From JAOUEA01 sp038249195 (GTDB lineage: Bacteria > Actinomycetota > UBA4738 > HRBIN12), in NCBI GenBank assembly GCA_038249195.1, contig JBBRWM010000013.1, forward strand, positions 1-64,000: a DNA stretch of 64,000 bases. The letters are read 5' to 3'. The notes under the pieces are model-generated. The model was not told the origin of the DNA. It did not search any database and saw nothing but the letters and a program-made list of their open reading frames with translations. Both the position numbers and the translations under genes were made by a program. Positions 1 through 8,130 of the stretch are shown piece by piece (within the stretch, counting starts at the first letter, position 1; each line of letters begins with the position of its first letter).

Positions 1-91
1 CCCATTGCGACGGGTGTTCGGGCTCGTGCTCGAACACCATCCGGGTCGCTCGCTCGCGGATCTCAGGCGGGTACTTGGTTGATCTGGTCAT
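1..91 (-). CDS. IS3-family transposase OrfA, N-terminal fragment
   Basis: The reading frame starts at ATG (89-91) and runs off the left edge. The first residues MTRSTKYPPEIRERATRMVF match the usual beginning of IS3/IS911 OrfA, a helix-turn-helix protein that binds the terminal repeats and is normally joined to the DDE OrfB by programmed frameshifting. A short SD-like GGATGGAG lies just upstream. The frame is too short to appear among long ORFs. Only 30 codons are visible, so activity cannot be judged. Confidence 0.8.
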   Translation of the reverse strand, partial: MTRSTKYPPEIRERATRMVFEHEPEHPSQW

Positions 92-113
92 GGCTCCATC
101 CTCTCAAGGGTTG

Positions 114-141
114 GAGCCTCCAAGAAACCCGGCGCGCTTCA
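114..141 (-). repeat. Terminal inverted repeat of the IS3-family element
   Basis: This 28-bp end reads outward-to-inward on the minus strand from 141 to 114 and begins TGAAGCGCGCCGGG. It matches 22 of 28 positions with an isolated copy at 3946-3973, which supports calling both IS3-family ends. Confidence 0.7.
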
Positions 142-320
142 CGTCGCTCTGATCTCTCCGACGAAGCAGCTGGTTGGTCGAACCAGCGGACTTGGTCAGG
201 ATCGACGTCAAGTTCGCCCAGCGCGACCGGGTCGGCATCCTTCCAAGGAGTCAGCCAAACCTGACCGTCGGTAAGGGTCGGCTGGAGACCTCGCTGTGCA
301 TGAACTTGGGACCCCACCAT
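142..320 (-). pseudogene. GNAT-like acetyltransferase N-terminus interrupted by the IS element
   Basis: On the minus strand a frame opens at ATG (318-320) and reads into the IS end at 141. The stretch VWLTPWKDADPVALGELD followed by RWFDQP has the look of the first strand and helix of GNAT N-acetyltransferases, where Leu-Arg/Thr-Pro-Trp-x-Asp-x-Asp is common. The acetyl-CoA motif would lie beyond the insertion and is absent. The family assignment rests on this short stretch only; the interruption by the IS end is seen directly. Confidence 0.5.
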
Positions 321-427
321 TCGCAGCAGCCTAGACTGCCGAGCGCCTCCGCAACGAATCTTGCCGGTTCATCCGCGGCGAGCCATATTCGTCCCAAGTG
401 CGGCCGCGAGAACCGTTGCACTGCAAG

Positions 428-500
428 CGCCCCCGGCAGGAATCGAACCTGCGACACCCGGTTTAGGAAACCGGTGCTCTATCCACTGAGCTACGAGGGC
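428..500 (-). tRNA. tRNA-Arg (anticodon CCT)
   Basis: The minus strand folds into a full cloverleaf. The acceptor arm GCCCTCG pairs with CGGGGGC with one G-T wobble. A D-arm follows, then an anticodon stem CCGGT/ACCGG with loop TTCCTAA giving CCT, and a T-arm GCAGG-TTCGATT-CCTGC. The discriminator base is G and CCA is not encoded. It decodes AGG, a rare arginine codon in high-GC genomes. tRNA genes often serve as integration sites, and accessory genes lie on both sides, but no att duplication was found. Confidence 0.97.
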
Positions 501-639
501 GAGGGCCGAGGGCGGGCCGAGGGCCTGACCAGCGAGTCTACGGTGCTGCCTGGTGCTCAAGCCTTCTACTTCACCGTGTGTCATTGGGTCTTGCCTGCCG
601 GGTCTCAAGCACCGGACCGTGCGACCGGATGAGGCTCCA

Positions 640-911
640 TCAGCCCGCCACGTACTTCTGCAGGGCCTCGCGAGCCACCTCGCTCACGGTCCGACCTTCG
701 GCCTTCGCCTTCTTCTTGGCTCGATCGAAGAGCGCCGGCGCCACGCGGTAGCTGATCCTTGGCGACTCGCCTTCGGCAAGTGAGGGACGGCCAGGCCCTA
801 CCTGACGCCGCTTGGCCTTGGAGAGGTCGTAACCCGCCTCAGCCTCGAGGCGAGGTTGTCCACGGTCGCCTTGGGAAGCCTCGTTCCCTTCATGAACTTC
901 AGATCCGCCAT
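640..911 (-). pseudogene. Ribbon-helix-helix antitoxin-like protein, one frameshift
   Basis: Translation starts at ATG (909-911) after a clean GGAGG seven bases upstream, and gives MADLKFMKGTRLPKATVDNL. The second half is in the next frame and carries the features of a C-terminal RHH-like domain, including GRPSLAEGESP, RISYRVAPALFDRAKKKA and TVSEVAREALQKY, ending at TGA (640-642). Restoring one C in a CC run near residues 22-24 joins the two halves into a protein of about 91 residues. Such proteins are typically VapB/RelB-type antitoxins or small regulators. No toxin gene is recognisable next to it. The break may be a sequencing indel, because the same kind of C-run error recurs in this window. 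Confidence 0.65.
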
Positions 912-1120
912 CTGTTCGCCTCCGCGTGCGATGCCCTCACCGTTGTCTCCCAGGAACAGGATCCGCCCGTTCACTTGGCCAGTCGGCGGTGGTACGACGA
1001 ATACGGGACCCCGGTGCTCGATCACGGAAGGTGCCGCGCCACCCGAAACTGGGTCGCCCACCGGATCATCCTCTGGACTGAAGATACAACGATGATGTCC
1101 GACAGAAATAGTCCAGGCGC

Positions 1121-2386
1121 TTAGTTTGTGGCGCCTGTCGCTTCGACGCTGGCGAAAGCACTCCGCACTTGTGCGAGTTGAGAAGTAACGGCGTCAAAGA
1201 CGCCGGTGGCAAGATCATCAGTCTCGTCCCGCGCAGCTTCAGCCGCCGCTGGGACACGGTCAAGGATGTCATCGACGATCGCGAATGCGCGACGTCTCGG
1301 CAGTCCCCAACTTGTCGCCTCGTTGAGGAGTCGGTCGCCTGTGACTCGGGTGGTTCGATGCACATCGTCCACGTACATCGCGAGGCGATCGTCGTCGTAG
1401 ACAAGGGTCGACAATAGGTCATACAGCGGGGCCATCCGCAGTGCATCGGAGCTCTCATGTAGAAGGGAGAAGTTCTTCGCATGCGCGTCGCCGTTGCCGA
1501 TCACAACGTTGAGTGTGACGGCGCGCAAGAGGGTCTCCAGCGGGTCGCCAACAGCAGAGGACTGCAAGATGTCCGCCATGCGTTTCAGCGATGGCCCGCC
1601 ATCCTGCTGGTACTTCTTCTGAGGAGGGAGGCCGGTCGCCTGACAGAAGTCTTCCTGGTGTAGGCGCTCGACTGAGCCGTCGGGAAGTATGCGGCGATCG
1701 TAGCGCTCGACCACGAGTAGCTTGCGGCCGTTGACGACCGTGGTCGCGACGTTGGCGACTCGAAGACCGAGGTGGTTCGCCAGACGCATGCTGAAAGCCT
1801 CGTTCTCAACAGTGTTTGGGAACGCTGTAAGTTCCGGCTTCAGGATGTGAGTCGAGGGCGTGCCGTCGACCGGTTGCCCCCATGCGCCGTCCCTCATTCG
1901 AGTCAGGAGCAACTTTTCCTGAATGCCGGCAAGGGAGATACGGACGCGGCTACCGATCCCCAGTGGTGCGTTTCGGAGGTTCGCCACCAAGCCGGCGAGC
2001 TCAGCGTCAGAGATCGAGCGTGCCGTCAAGGTCGTTGGTTGCGGAGGAGGAGGTTCTTCGTCGGGTTGGATGATGAGAGCGCCGGCGCAGTCGCGGCCCA
2101 GGGCTCGGATGAGTCCATAGGTATCGCTTGCCAACAGGTTCAGGTCATCTGCAACCGCGCGACGTGACTCTTCCTCAGGAAGGAGGCCGTCGAGGAACGG
2201 GGCTACCACACCGTGTGTGTAGTGCTCCGGTCTAAGGGGCAACGAAAGAGAGAGCAGCGGAATGTTGAGTGGATGGCGTTGGAGCGCTTCCTCTGTGTAG
2301 ACAAGCCTCAGCCGCTTCGTACGTTGGTCGCGAGCGACAAGGGCAACCCTCCGTCCCTGGAGCCAAACCGCGAGCGTGTCAGCCAC
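1121..2386 (-). CDS. hipA: HipA-family serine/threonine kinase toxin
   Basis: This is a 421-residue HipA-like kinase, close to the usual 410-440. The HipA N-terminal subdomain comes first, then the P-loop-like SLAGIQEK (residues 151-158), the ATP lysine in HILKPE (183), VERYDR (227-231), HQEDFCQATGLPPQKK (243-258), the catalytic GNGDAHAKN (297-305, Asp300) and the metal-binding APLYDLL (319-325). All kinase motifs are intact, so an active enzyme is expected. HipA kinases phosphorylate a translation factor such as glutamyl-tRNA synthetase and cause growth arrest. The start is GTG at 2386, sharing one base with the TAG stop of hipB, which indicates translational coupling. HipB should neutralise it and repress the operon. 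Confidence 0.93.
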   Translation of the reverse strand: MADTLAVWLQGRRVALVARDQRTKRLRLVYTEEALQRHPLNIPLLSLSLPLRPEHYTHGVVAPFLDGLLPEEESRRAVADDLNLLASDTYGLIRALGRDCAGALIIQPDEEPPPPQPTTLTARSISDAELAGLVANLRNAPLGIGSRVRISLAGIQEKLLLTRMRDGAWGQPVDGTPSTHILKPELTAFPNTVENEAFSMRLANHLGLRVANVATTVVNGRKLLVVERYDRRILPDGSVERLHQEDFCQATGLPPQKKYQQDGGPSLKRMADILQSSAVGDPLETLLRAVTLNVVIGNGDAHAKNFSLLHESSDALRMAPLYDLLSTLVYDDDRLAMYVDDVHRTTRVTGDRLLNEATSWGLPRRRAFAIVDDILDRVPAAAEAARDETDDLATGVFDAVTSQLAQVRSAFASVEATGATN

Positions 2387-2649
2387 TACCAGTCGGCCTT
2401 CTGCAGCGTCATCCGAACCCCGAGTCGCTTGAGGACCTGCAGGATCCTCTTCACCTGCTCGGTCTCTTTCCCCTGTTCAAGGTCAGAGAGGTAGGTCCGG
2501 TTCAGGCCCATCAGCTCAGCCAGCTCGACCTGCGAGAGGCCAGCTTCTCGACGGTAGTGCCGTATGGCCGCCCCGAGGGAAGGCCCGTTGTAGACACGAA
2601 ATTCGCGGCCGTCGCTCTTGGGGCTGGGATCCCTCGGAGATGTCGGCAT
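2386..2649 (-). CDS. hipB: HipB-like XRE antitoxin/repressor
   Basis: This 87-residue protein has an HTH_3 domain at about residues 25-75: SLGAAIRHYRREAGLSQ, then ELAELMGLNRTYLSDLEQGK. It is the DNA-binding antitoxin of the HipBA pair. It binds HipA and represses the promoter. I chose the ATG at 2647-2649 because a perfect 14-bp palindrome, the likely operator, lies 14 bp upstream; the longer frame from 2769 would run through that operator. No strong SD is visible. The gene sits directly ahead of hipA with a 1-nt overlap. Confidence 0.88.
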   Translation of the reverse strand: MPTSPRDPSPKSDGREFRVYNGPSLGAAIRHYRREAGLSQVELAELMGLNRTYLSDLEQGKETEQVKRILQVLKRLGVRMTLQKADW

Positions 2650-2662
2650 TTGCAGACATGAT

Positions 2663-2676
2663 AGCACGATCGTGCT
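2663..2676. promoter_or_regulatory. Palindromic operator of hipBA
   Basis: AGCACGATCGTGCT is a perfect 14-bp palindrome located 14 bp upstream of the hipB start. HipB proteins bind palindromes in their own promoters, so autoregulation is the likely role. This is inferred from position and symmetry. Confidence 0.6.
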
Positions 2677-2954
2677 TTTGTCCTTATTTCCGGGCACCAT
2701 TCCTGGCTTGGCGCCGCGTCTCTGAATCCAGACACGCATGCGCGTTGAATCAGGGAATCGAGTGGCCATCGCCCGCCTGGTCCGATCGTGGGTCGGTGGT
2801 CAGTTGTGACCGGCGGGATGGATTGCCAGAATCCTCGTCCTCCCGCGGGGCACCGAATGCCAGGAGTGTGGGCATCGTCCATGAGCGACCGGGCCTGGGG
2901 TTGGACGGGCGGATCGACGGCGGGGCCGGTCCTGCGGATGAGTGAGGCCCTGAG
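2677..2954. other. Gap upstream of hipBA without a recognisable gene
   Basis: No frame here has coding character or a plausible RBS on either strand. Base composition and the broken genes nearby suggest eroded sequence in an accessory strip. It should contain the hipBA promoter at its left end. Confidence 0.4.
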
Positions 2955-3068
2955 ATGATCCGGCTCGATGGTGAGGCCGTTCCCGGAGCTGACCCCGGAC
3001 TCGCCCGTTGCCTTTCCACCGTGCCCGACCTTCTCTCATGGCTGCAGCCACGGGTAAAGCAGATATGA
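2955..3068 (+). CDS. Possible 37-residue leader ORF coupled to a lipoprotein gene
   Basis: The frame starts at ATG 2955 after a weak GTGAGG and ends at TGA 3066-3068, overlapping the ATG of the lipoprotein gene by the ATGA pattern. That overlap is the main reason to list it. The product has no recognisable motif. It may be a fragment of a longer decayed gene. Confidence 0.3.
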   Translation: MIRLDGEAVPGADPGLARCLSTVPDLLSWLQPRVKQI

Positions 3069-3271
3069 GAGTGCTCGTCGGAGTAGGCCTCGCCTTGCTC
3101 GGCATGACGGGATGCACCGTCGCTGGGAACAGCCTTACAAGCGTTGCTCAGCCTCCGGCCCATCCGACGGCCTCCGTCACGACCAGTCCACTGCCTACGC
3201 CGCCGCTGGCTGCGGGGGGGTGCAGGCCCGCCCAAGCCCCGGCCATCCGGGTCTGCCCCAGCTTCGGTTGA
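3065..3271 (+). CDS. Small putative lipoprotein
   Basis: The 68-residue product has a short hydrophobic signal (MRVLVGVGLALLGMTGC) with a lipobox LGMTGC, so it should be lipidated at Cys17 and anchored outside the membrane. A Pro/Thr/Ser-rich linker follows, then a short tail with two Cys (CRPAQAPAIRVCPSFG). It stops early for a lipoprotein, and no domain follows the linker. It could be the truncated front of a longer gene, in keeping with the decayed surroundings. The function is unknown. Confidence 0.5.
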   Translation: MRVLVGVGLALLGMTGCTVAGNSLTSVAQPPAHPTASVTTSPLPTPPLAAGGCRPAQAPAIRVCPSFG

Positions 3272-3498
3272 CTCCTTGGTCTGCCCTCGGTCCTGTTGAG
3301 TTGGCTTGCTGGAATCCTCATGCTCGAGAGCACGTTCCGCTGATGGTAGCCCGGGCGGTCGCGCCCGCCGCCCCAGCTGATGAAGCTCAATCCGAGGGCA
3401 GACAAGATGCTGCGCTCGGCCGGATCGCCTCCCTAACCGCGATTTTGGGTGACGGCTGAGTGTTGCGCAGCGCCGCACCCGTAGCGCACGATGCGCTG

Positions 3499-3843
3499 AT
3501 GAGTTTGGGTCGCGTTGGGTGCACGAAGTCGAAGCTGCCGGCCGCGGCGCCCGCGCGGGAGCTCTACATGCCGTCGGCGTCATTTCGCGGACGCAGGACA
3601 TTCGTGGAGCGCATATGCGATCGGTGGTTCGTACTGTCAGCGAGGTATGGACTGGTAGCGCCGGACGACGTCATCAACCCCTACGATCAGACGCTGACGA
3701 AGGCGTCCGAACAAGAGCGTCGCGCATGGAGTCGAGGAGTACTCGCGTCGCTCGAAGGCGCCAGAGGGTCCGATAGCCCAATCCCGCGACCGTCCGGGGG
3801 AGCGGCCGCAACAACATCCCTCCCCCACGGCCGGACCTCGTGA
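3499..3843 (+). CDS. DUF6884-like protein, C-terminally truncated
   Basis: The product begins near VGCTKSKLPAAAPARELYMP, then FVERICDRWFVLSARYGLV, DDVINPYDQTL and ERRAWSRGVLASLE. This is the characteristic order of DUF6884, a small alpha/beta domain that starts with a G-C-[ST]-K-x-K motif and contains the SA-x-[YH]-GLV segment. After about residue 90 the sequence loses family character and ends in a low-complexity tail at TGA 3841-3843. The domain is therefore probably truncated or frameshifted. Its biochemical role is not established. Neighbours are an IS end relic and a LuxR fragment, so this looks like a remnant of a mobile region. Confidence 0.6.
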   Translation: MSLGRVGCTKSKLPAAAPARELYMPSASFRGRRTFVERICDRWFVLSARYGLVAPDDVINPYDQTLTKASEQERRAWSRGVLASLEGARGSDSPIPRPSGGAAATTSLPHGRTS

Positions 3844-3945
3844 CGTTCTACGGGTCGGCAGCTCCCCCGTCAGGGTTCTCGACGTGGGAGCGGTTGTGGC
3901 GGCGCTGCTCAAGTTCGGTGATTCCCTCCCCACCGGTCAGTTGAT

Positions 3946-3973
3946 TGAACCGCCCCGGGTTCATCGAAGGCTC
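3946..3973 (+). repeat. Isolated IS3-family terminal repeat (relic)
   Basis: This 28-bp segment starts TGAACCGCCCCGGG and matches the IS3 end at 114-141 at 22 of 28 positions. No transposase frame is found next to it. It is probably a leftover end of a deleted element or a solo end between two decayed genes. Confidence 0.5.
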
Positions 3974-4021
3974 GGCTCTGTGGGTCCGTCAGCGTAGCTC
4001 GGGTCGTGTGCTCGTCCATAG

Positions 4022-4213
4022 GCCTCCTCGAACTCGGCGGGACGTAGCCGATCGGCTCCAGCAGTCGCCGAAGTGGCTGCCGAACTCTTCATGAGCATCC
4101 ATACCGTTCGCGCCAACCTCAAGCGCATATACGTCAAGCTCGGCTTGCGCTCCCGGACCGGGTTTGCGGCGAGGCTCATGGGCGACGGTGAGGCTGAAAG
4201 CTTCGGAGCCTAG
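4022..4213 (+). pseudogene. LuxR-type HTH C-terminal fragment
   Basis: An open frame with no usable start encodes VAEVAAELFMSIHTVRANLK followed by RIYVKLGLRSRTGFAARL. This is the second half of a GerE/LuxR DNA-binding domain, comprising the recognition helix and dimer helix. The first helix, which normally reads as a Leu-Thr-x-Arg-Glu motif, and any sensory domain are missing, and the in-frame TAG at 4019 closes the frame upstream. It is a remnant of a transcriptional regulator next to an IS end relic. Confidence 0.6.
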
Positions 4214-4305
4214 ATCAGCGATGAAACGTACCCGTCAGGGCGATTGCGCCTCCTTCCGGTCCATCTAGGTTCGCGTGCACGAGCGCAGACCGAATGGAGG
4301 CATCC

Positions 4306-4698
4306 ATGAGTGTTCGGAATCAAGCGGGGCAAGCGCCGATGTCGTCGACGATGGGGCGCGAGGAGGAGAGGGCCGCACACGGCGATCCCAGGAAGGGTTC
4401 CGCCGCGATCGCTGTGACCGCTGTGGGTATGGCGGTGCTGATCCTTGCAGCGGCTTTCGCTGCAGGCCGTAGATCTTCACCCCGGAGCACGACCAGTGTC
4501 GCGGCCGCTGCTCAGGCCGGTGGTCCCAGTGCCGCGATCGGGTCGAGCCGGCTCCGGATGGCCGTGCGCTGGGTGGATGGGCTCGACCGCCGGTCTGATC
4601 CTTCCGTCCGATGTGACCTCGAGGCTGGACGCGCAGGATCCGAAGATCGCGGAAGTCTTCACGGCCGCATGGGCCGACCTGAACCTGTTGCGATCTGA
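4306..4698 (+). CDS. Hypothetical single-pass membrane protein, possible frameshift near the end
   Basis: I chose ATG 4306 because GGAGG lies five to six bases upstream. The product has a charged N-terminus, one clear hydrophobic segment (about residues 34-54, GSAAIAVTAVGMAVLILAAA) and a Ser/Arg-rich region. The last third in this frame is Arg-rich and looks non-native. The neighbouring frame there reads ILPSDVTSRLDAQDPKIAEV and continues to TGA at about 4705, which looks more like real protein. A single indel near 4560-4600 may therefore separate the two parts. I do not recognise the family. Confidence 0.4.
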   Translation: MSVRNQAGQAPMSSTMGREEERAAHGDPRKGSAAIAVTAVGMAVLILAAAFAAGRRSSPRSTTSVAAAAQAGGPSAAIGSSRLRMAVRWVDGLDRRSDPSVRCDLEAGRAGSEDRGSLHGRMGRPEPVAI

Positions 4699-4707
4699 AC
4701 GGTAAAC

Positions 4708-4737
4708 GAGAGGCCCGTCTTATGGCCGGCCCCTCTC
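4708..4737. terminator. Possible hairpin terminator between convergent genes
   Basis: GAGAGG (4708-4713) pairs with CCTCTC (4732-4737), with an inner GGCC/GGCC pairing. It lies between the end of the plus-strand membrane gene and the end of the minus-strand cyclase gene. There is no T-tract, as is common in high-GC actinobacteria. Confidence 0.35.
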
Positions 4738-4884
4738 AACGCCCCTCGCCCTAGCGGAGCTCGGATACCTCCGCGCGCGATCCGGACGGGGCTGATCAGA
4801 GGCCTTCACCTGGGTCGAGAGCGTGCCGCCGTGTGAAGTCGGCCTTGGAGCTGCACCTGAGCTGCCAAGGCGAAGTCATCCTGA

Positions 4885-7800
4885 TCAGTCGTCTTCGAGT
4901 TCCGCGAGGCTCCGCTCAAGCCGAGCTGCCGCGACGAGGTTGCCCTTCCTCCGGCACAACTCGAGGGCCTCACGGAGCGCTGCCGCCGCGTCCCGATCCC
5001 GCCCTGCCAGCCGCAAGACCTCCGCAAGGGCTTCGAGGGATTCGGCGTGAAGATTCAGGTAATCGGTCGGAGCGGCGATGCGCACGGCCTCCCTTGCAAA
5101 GATCTCTGCCTCGTCGTGCCGTTCGCGCCTGGCGAGCGTCTTCGCCCGCAACTGGCGCCAGCGCACCTCCGCGTCGACATCGCCTTCGATCGTGATCCGT
5201 TCCGTGTAGACCGACAGGTCGAACGCCTCGTCGTATCGACCCTGGGCGTAGAGGATGTCCCCGAGATGCGGCGCGGCGCTCGCGAGGTTGCCCACGTTCC
5301 CCATCCGATCCAGGATCTCGTAGCTCGCACGCGCTTCCCGCTCCGCGCTCGCGGGAGAATCCGCCAGCATCTCGACACGTGCTGAATCGCTGAGCGCCCG
5401 GGACAGCGAGATCTGGTCGCCGAGCTCTCGAGCGAGCGACTTTGCGCCGGCGACCAGCTCTCTCGCCGTATCGAACCGCCCTAACATCGCCTCCAACTCG
5501 GCACACTTGTTGGCGACGGCCACCTCCACTTTCTGGTCGGCGAGGCCGCCTTCGATCATGGCTTCTAAGCGATGGAGGGCCTCGGCGACGGGTTCGGGGC
5601 CCTGAGAGATCACCACCGTCAACAACTTGGCGATCTCGCCCTCCTGCGTCCGGCTCCCGGCGCGGCGTGCGTGAGCGGTCGCGCGTTCGAGATCCCCCTC
5701 CGCCGACGCGCATCGACCTGCCCAGAAGCGGATGGTCCCTGCTAGGGTCAGCGCCTCGGCCACCCCGAGGTCATCCGACCATCCAGCGAACAGCTCTGCG
5801 TATCGCTCCGCCTCATCGAGCGACGCCTGCTGAACCGCTTCCGGGTCGAGCATGATACGGACGAACACCCGCCGCACGCCCGCGAGCGCCTCGAGCCGGC
5901 GATCATCCACGGCCCGCGCGCCCTCGATCGCCTCGGACAGCACGACGTCGGCGCGCGGGAGGTCCCACCGAGTCAGCGCCAACCCGAGATCCGGAAGGAG
6001 CTCGAATCGGAACGGATCCCCTGGAGGGAGGAGTTCGGCTGCTCGCGCGAGGAGGTTCACTGAGGCCGAGACGTCCCGGCGCGCGAACGCTTGCCGGCCC
6101 GCGGCGGCGAGGCGCGCGGCCGCCTGGCGACCGACCGCCTGCATCCGCTCGTCGGTCGGACCGAGTTGGGTTCGATACTGATACGCCTGCTCGAGGTGGT
6201 ACCCAACGATCTCGTCGCGCTCCCCAAGAGTGCCGGCCGTCAGGTCGAGCCAAGCCGCGAACCGTTGGTGGAGGTCCGCGCGGGTCGCTTTCGGGATGGA
6301 GCCGTAGGCCGCGTCGCGGATCAACAGATGGCGGAACCCAAGTGCGTCGGTCGCCGGGAGGTCGGAGCGCACGGGACGGACGAACTGCTTGCGGACCAGC
6401 GCGGCCAGCCCTGCGTCGATCTCGTCGGACCCTTCGCTCGCGAGCTCGCGAACGGCCGCCGGGTAGAACACCTGCCCCGCGACCGACGCGACCTCGATCA
6501 TCTGGCGCTCAAGTGATGGGAGTCGATCCAGCCGTGCGGCGAGCAGTGCGGAGATCGTCGGGGGAACCGGCAGATCGGCGAGATCGCTCGTTGGGGACCA
6601 TCGACCCTCCTTCAGCACGAGCCGGCCCTCGTCGACCATGAGCCCGGTGATCTCCTCCGCGTAGAGAGGGTGGCCTTCCGCCGCCTCGGCGATGCGCGTG
6701 CGCACGCCGGGGTCCACAGCGTCATCCGCCAGCAGGTTCGCGACGAGCTTCCCGCACTCCTCGGCGTTCAGCGGTTCGAGCAGGATCGAGGTGGCGTTCA
6801 GCTTCCCACCGCCCCAGGCCGGGTGATCGTCCAGCAACTCGGGGCGCGCCATGCACGCGAGCAGGATAGGGGCGTCGCGGGAGAGGTCGGCGACGTGCTC
6901 GACGAGATCAAGGAACGTTGGCTCGCCCCATTGGAGATCGTCGATCACGAAGACCACGGGCCGCTCGGCGGCGAGCCGCTCGAGCAGCGCTCGCACCGCC
7001 CAGCGCATCTCCTCGGTCGACGACTCTGCGTCGCTGGGGAGCCCGATCGCCTGCCCGACCCGCTCGGCGATCCTTCCGGCGTCGCCGTCATCGCCGGCGA
7101 TCGCGGCGATCTTGATGCGAGCTGCTTCGGGAGACTCCGCTTCGGTCAGGTCCGCTGCGTCGATCAGCGCCTCCGCGAGAGGGTAGAACGTGATCCCCTC
7201 CCCGTAGGGCAGGCAGCGGCCGCGGAGGATCGTCGCTCGATCCGCGAGTTCATCCACGAACGCCGCCACGAGCCGGGACTTGCCAACCCCCCCGACGCCG
7301 AGCACGGAGAAGAGCTGGCACGCATGATCCGTCACCGCTCGCTCGAAGACGTCGCGCAACAGCGAGAGCTCGCGCTCGCGGCCGACGATCGGCGCGTCGA
7401 GATGTCGTGCGAAGCCGGCCGCACCCGGCCGTACATCGAGCAACCGGTAGGCAGGTACCGGATCGGACTTGCCCTTCATCGCGAGATCCGCGACCGTCTC
7501 GGCCAGGACCGCATCGCGCACGAGCGAGAAGGTCCGCTCGCCGAGGAGGATCTCGCCGGGCGACCCGGCCTGTTCCAGGCGGGCCGCAACGTTCACGGCG
7601 TCGCCCGTGACGATCTTCTGGTCGCCGGTACCGGCCACCACGTCGCCGGTGTTGACCCCGATCCGGCACGCGAGCGTCATCCCGTGGTCGCGGTCCAGCT
7701 CCGGGTTCAACTCCTCGAGCGCTGTGCGCATCTCGCTCGCGGCGCGGACGGCGCGCAACGCGTCGTCCTCGTGCACCTGCGGCACGCCGAAGACGGCCAT

Positions 7801-8070
7801 GACGGCGTCGCCGATGTATTTCTCAACGGTGCCCCCATGGCGCTCGATCGGCGTGCGCATCGCATCGAAGTACCGCTCCATGACACGACGGACCGACTCC
7901 GGGTCGAGCGCTTCACCCATGGCGGTGGAGCCGACGACGTCGCAGAACACGACCGTGACCGTCTTCCGGACCTCGTGCGGGGCTCCCGGGGCGGTGAGGG
8001 GCGCGGCGCAGTCCTCGCAGAACTTCGCCCCGTCCCGATTCTCGTGTCCACATGTCTCGCACAGCAGCAC
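4885..8070 (-). CDS. Zinc-ribbon, class III cyclase, AAA-ATPase and TPR regulator
   Basis: This is a 1061-residue multidomain protein. A zinc ribbon comes first (Cys4, Cys7, Cys18, Cys21), then a class III adenylate/guanylate cyclase domain (about 35-215) with VVFCDVVGST (metal Asp44), KYIGDAVMAVFG (Asp88) and TGDAVNVAARLEQ. A STAND-type ATPase follows with Walker A GVGGVGKSR (258-266) and Walker B VVFVIDDLQWGEPT. The C-terminal half is alpha-helical TPR-like repeats. Proteins of this build are common in soil actinobacteria and are thought to couple nucleotide signalling to a scaffold ATPase, but targets are rarely known. It is monocistronic, with no C-terminal HTH. The cyclase metal-binding Asp pair is present, so catalysis is plausible. 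Confidence 0.9.
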   Translation of the reverse strand: MLLCETCGHENRDGAKFCEDCAAPLTAPGAPHEVRKTVTVVFCDVVGSTAMGEALDPESVRRVMERYFDAMRTPIERHGGTVEKYIGDAVMAVFGVPQVHEDDALRAVRAASEMRTALEELNPELDRDHGMTLACRIGVNTGDVVAGTGDQKIVTGDAVNVAARLEQAGSPGEILLGERTFSLVRDAVLAETVADLAMKGKSDPVPAYRLLDVRPGAAGFARHLDAPIVGRERELSLLRDVFERAVTDHACQLFSVLGVGGVGKSRLVAAFVDELADRATILRGRCLPYGEGITFYPLAEALIDAADLTEAESPEAARIKIAAIAGDDGDAGRIAERVGQAIGLPSDAESSTEEMRWAVRALLERLAAERPVVFVIDDLQWGEPTFLDLVEHVADLSRDAPILLACMARPELLDDHPAWGGGKLNATSILLEPLNAEECGKLVANLLADDAVDPGVRTRIAEAAEGHPLYAEEITGLMVDEGRLVLKEGRWSPTSDLADLPVPPTISALLAARLDRLPSLERQMIEVASVAGQVFYPAAVRELASEGSDEIDAGLAALVRKQFVRPVRSDLPATDALGFRHLLIRDAAYGSIPKATRADLHQRFAAWLDLTAGTLGERDEIVGYHLEQAYQYRTQLGPTDERMQAVGRQAAARLAAAGRQAFARRDVSASVNLLARAAELLPPGDPFRFELLPDLGLALTRWDLPRADVVLSEAIEGARAVDDRRLEALAGVRRVFVRIMLDPEAVQQASLDEAERYAELFAGWSDDLGVAEALTLAGTIRFWAGRCASAEGDLERATAHARRAGSRTQEGEIAKLLTVVISQGPEPVAEALHRLEAMIEGGLADQKVEVAVANKCAELEAMLGRFDTARELVAGAKSLARELGDQISLSRALSDSARVEMLADSPASAEREARASYEILDRMGNVGNLASAAPHLGDILYAQGRYDEAFDLSVYTERITIEGDVDAEVRWRQLRAKTLARRERHDEAEIFAREAVRIAAPTDYLNLHAESLEALAEVLRLAGRDRDAAAALREALELCRRKGNLVAAARLERSLAELEDD

Positions 8071-8130
8071 GTGGGCAGCCTAGACGGCGAAGTGCTCGGC
8101 GCGAAGGGTGGCGGGAGCGCGGCGGGTCGC

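Larger units (their letters stand above)
1..141 (-). mobile_element. IS3-family insertion sequence, right part only (runs off the left edge)
   Basis: The element is read on the minus strand. It has a terminal inverted repeat ending at 141 and the first 30 codons of a transposase OrfA starting at 91; the rest lies outside the window. A 28-bp end beginning TGAAGCGCGCCGGG and an OrfA about 20 bp inside it is the usual IS3-family layout. The flank beyond 141 reads as part of an acetyltransferase-like gene, so the element appears to have inserted into that gene. The other end and the target duplication cannot be seen. Confidence 0.8.

Noticed and set aside
912..1061. N-terminal extension of the RHH frame (NGRILFLGDNGEGIARGG)
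   Set aside because: The GGAGG and ATG at 911 give a better start; the upstream part has no family match, though it stays open.
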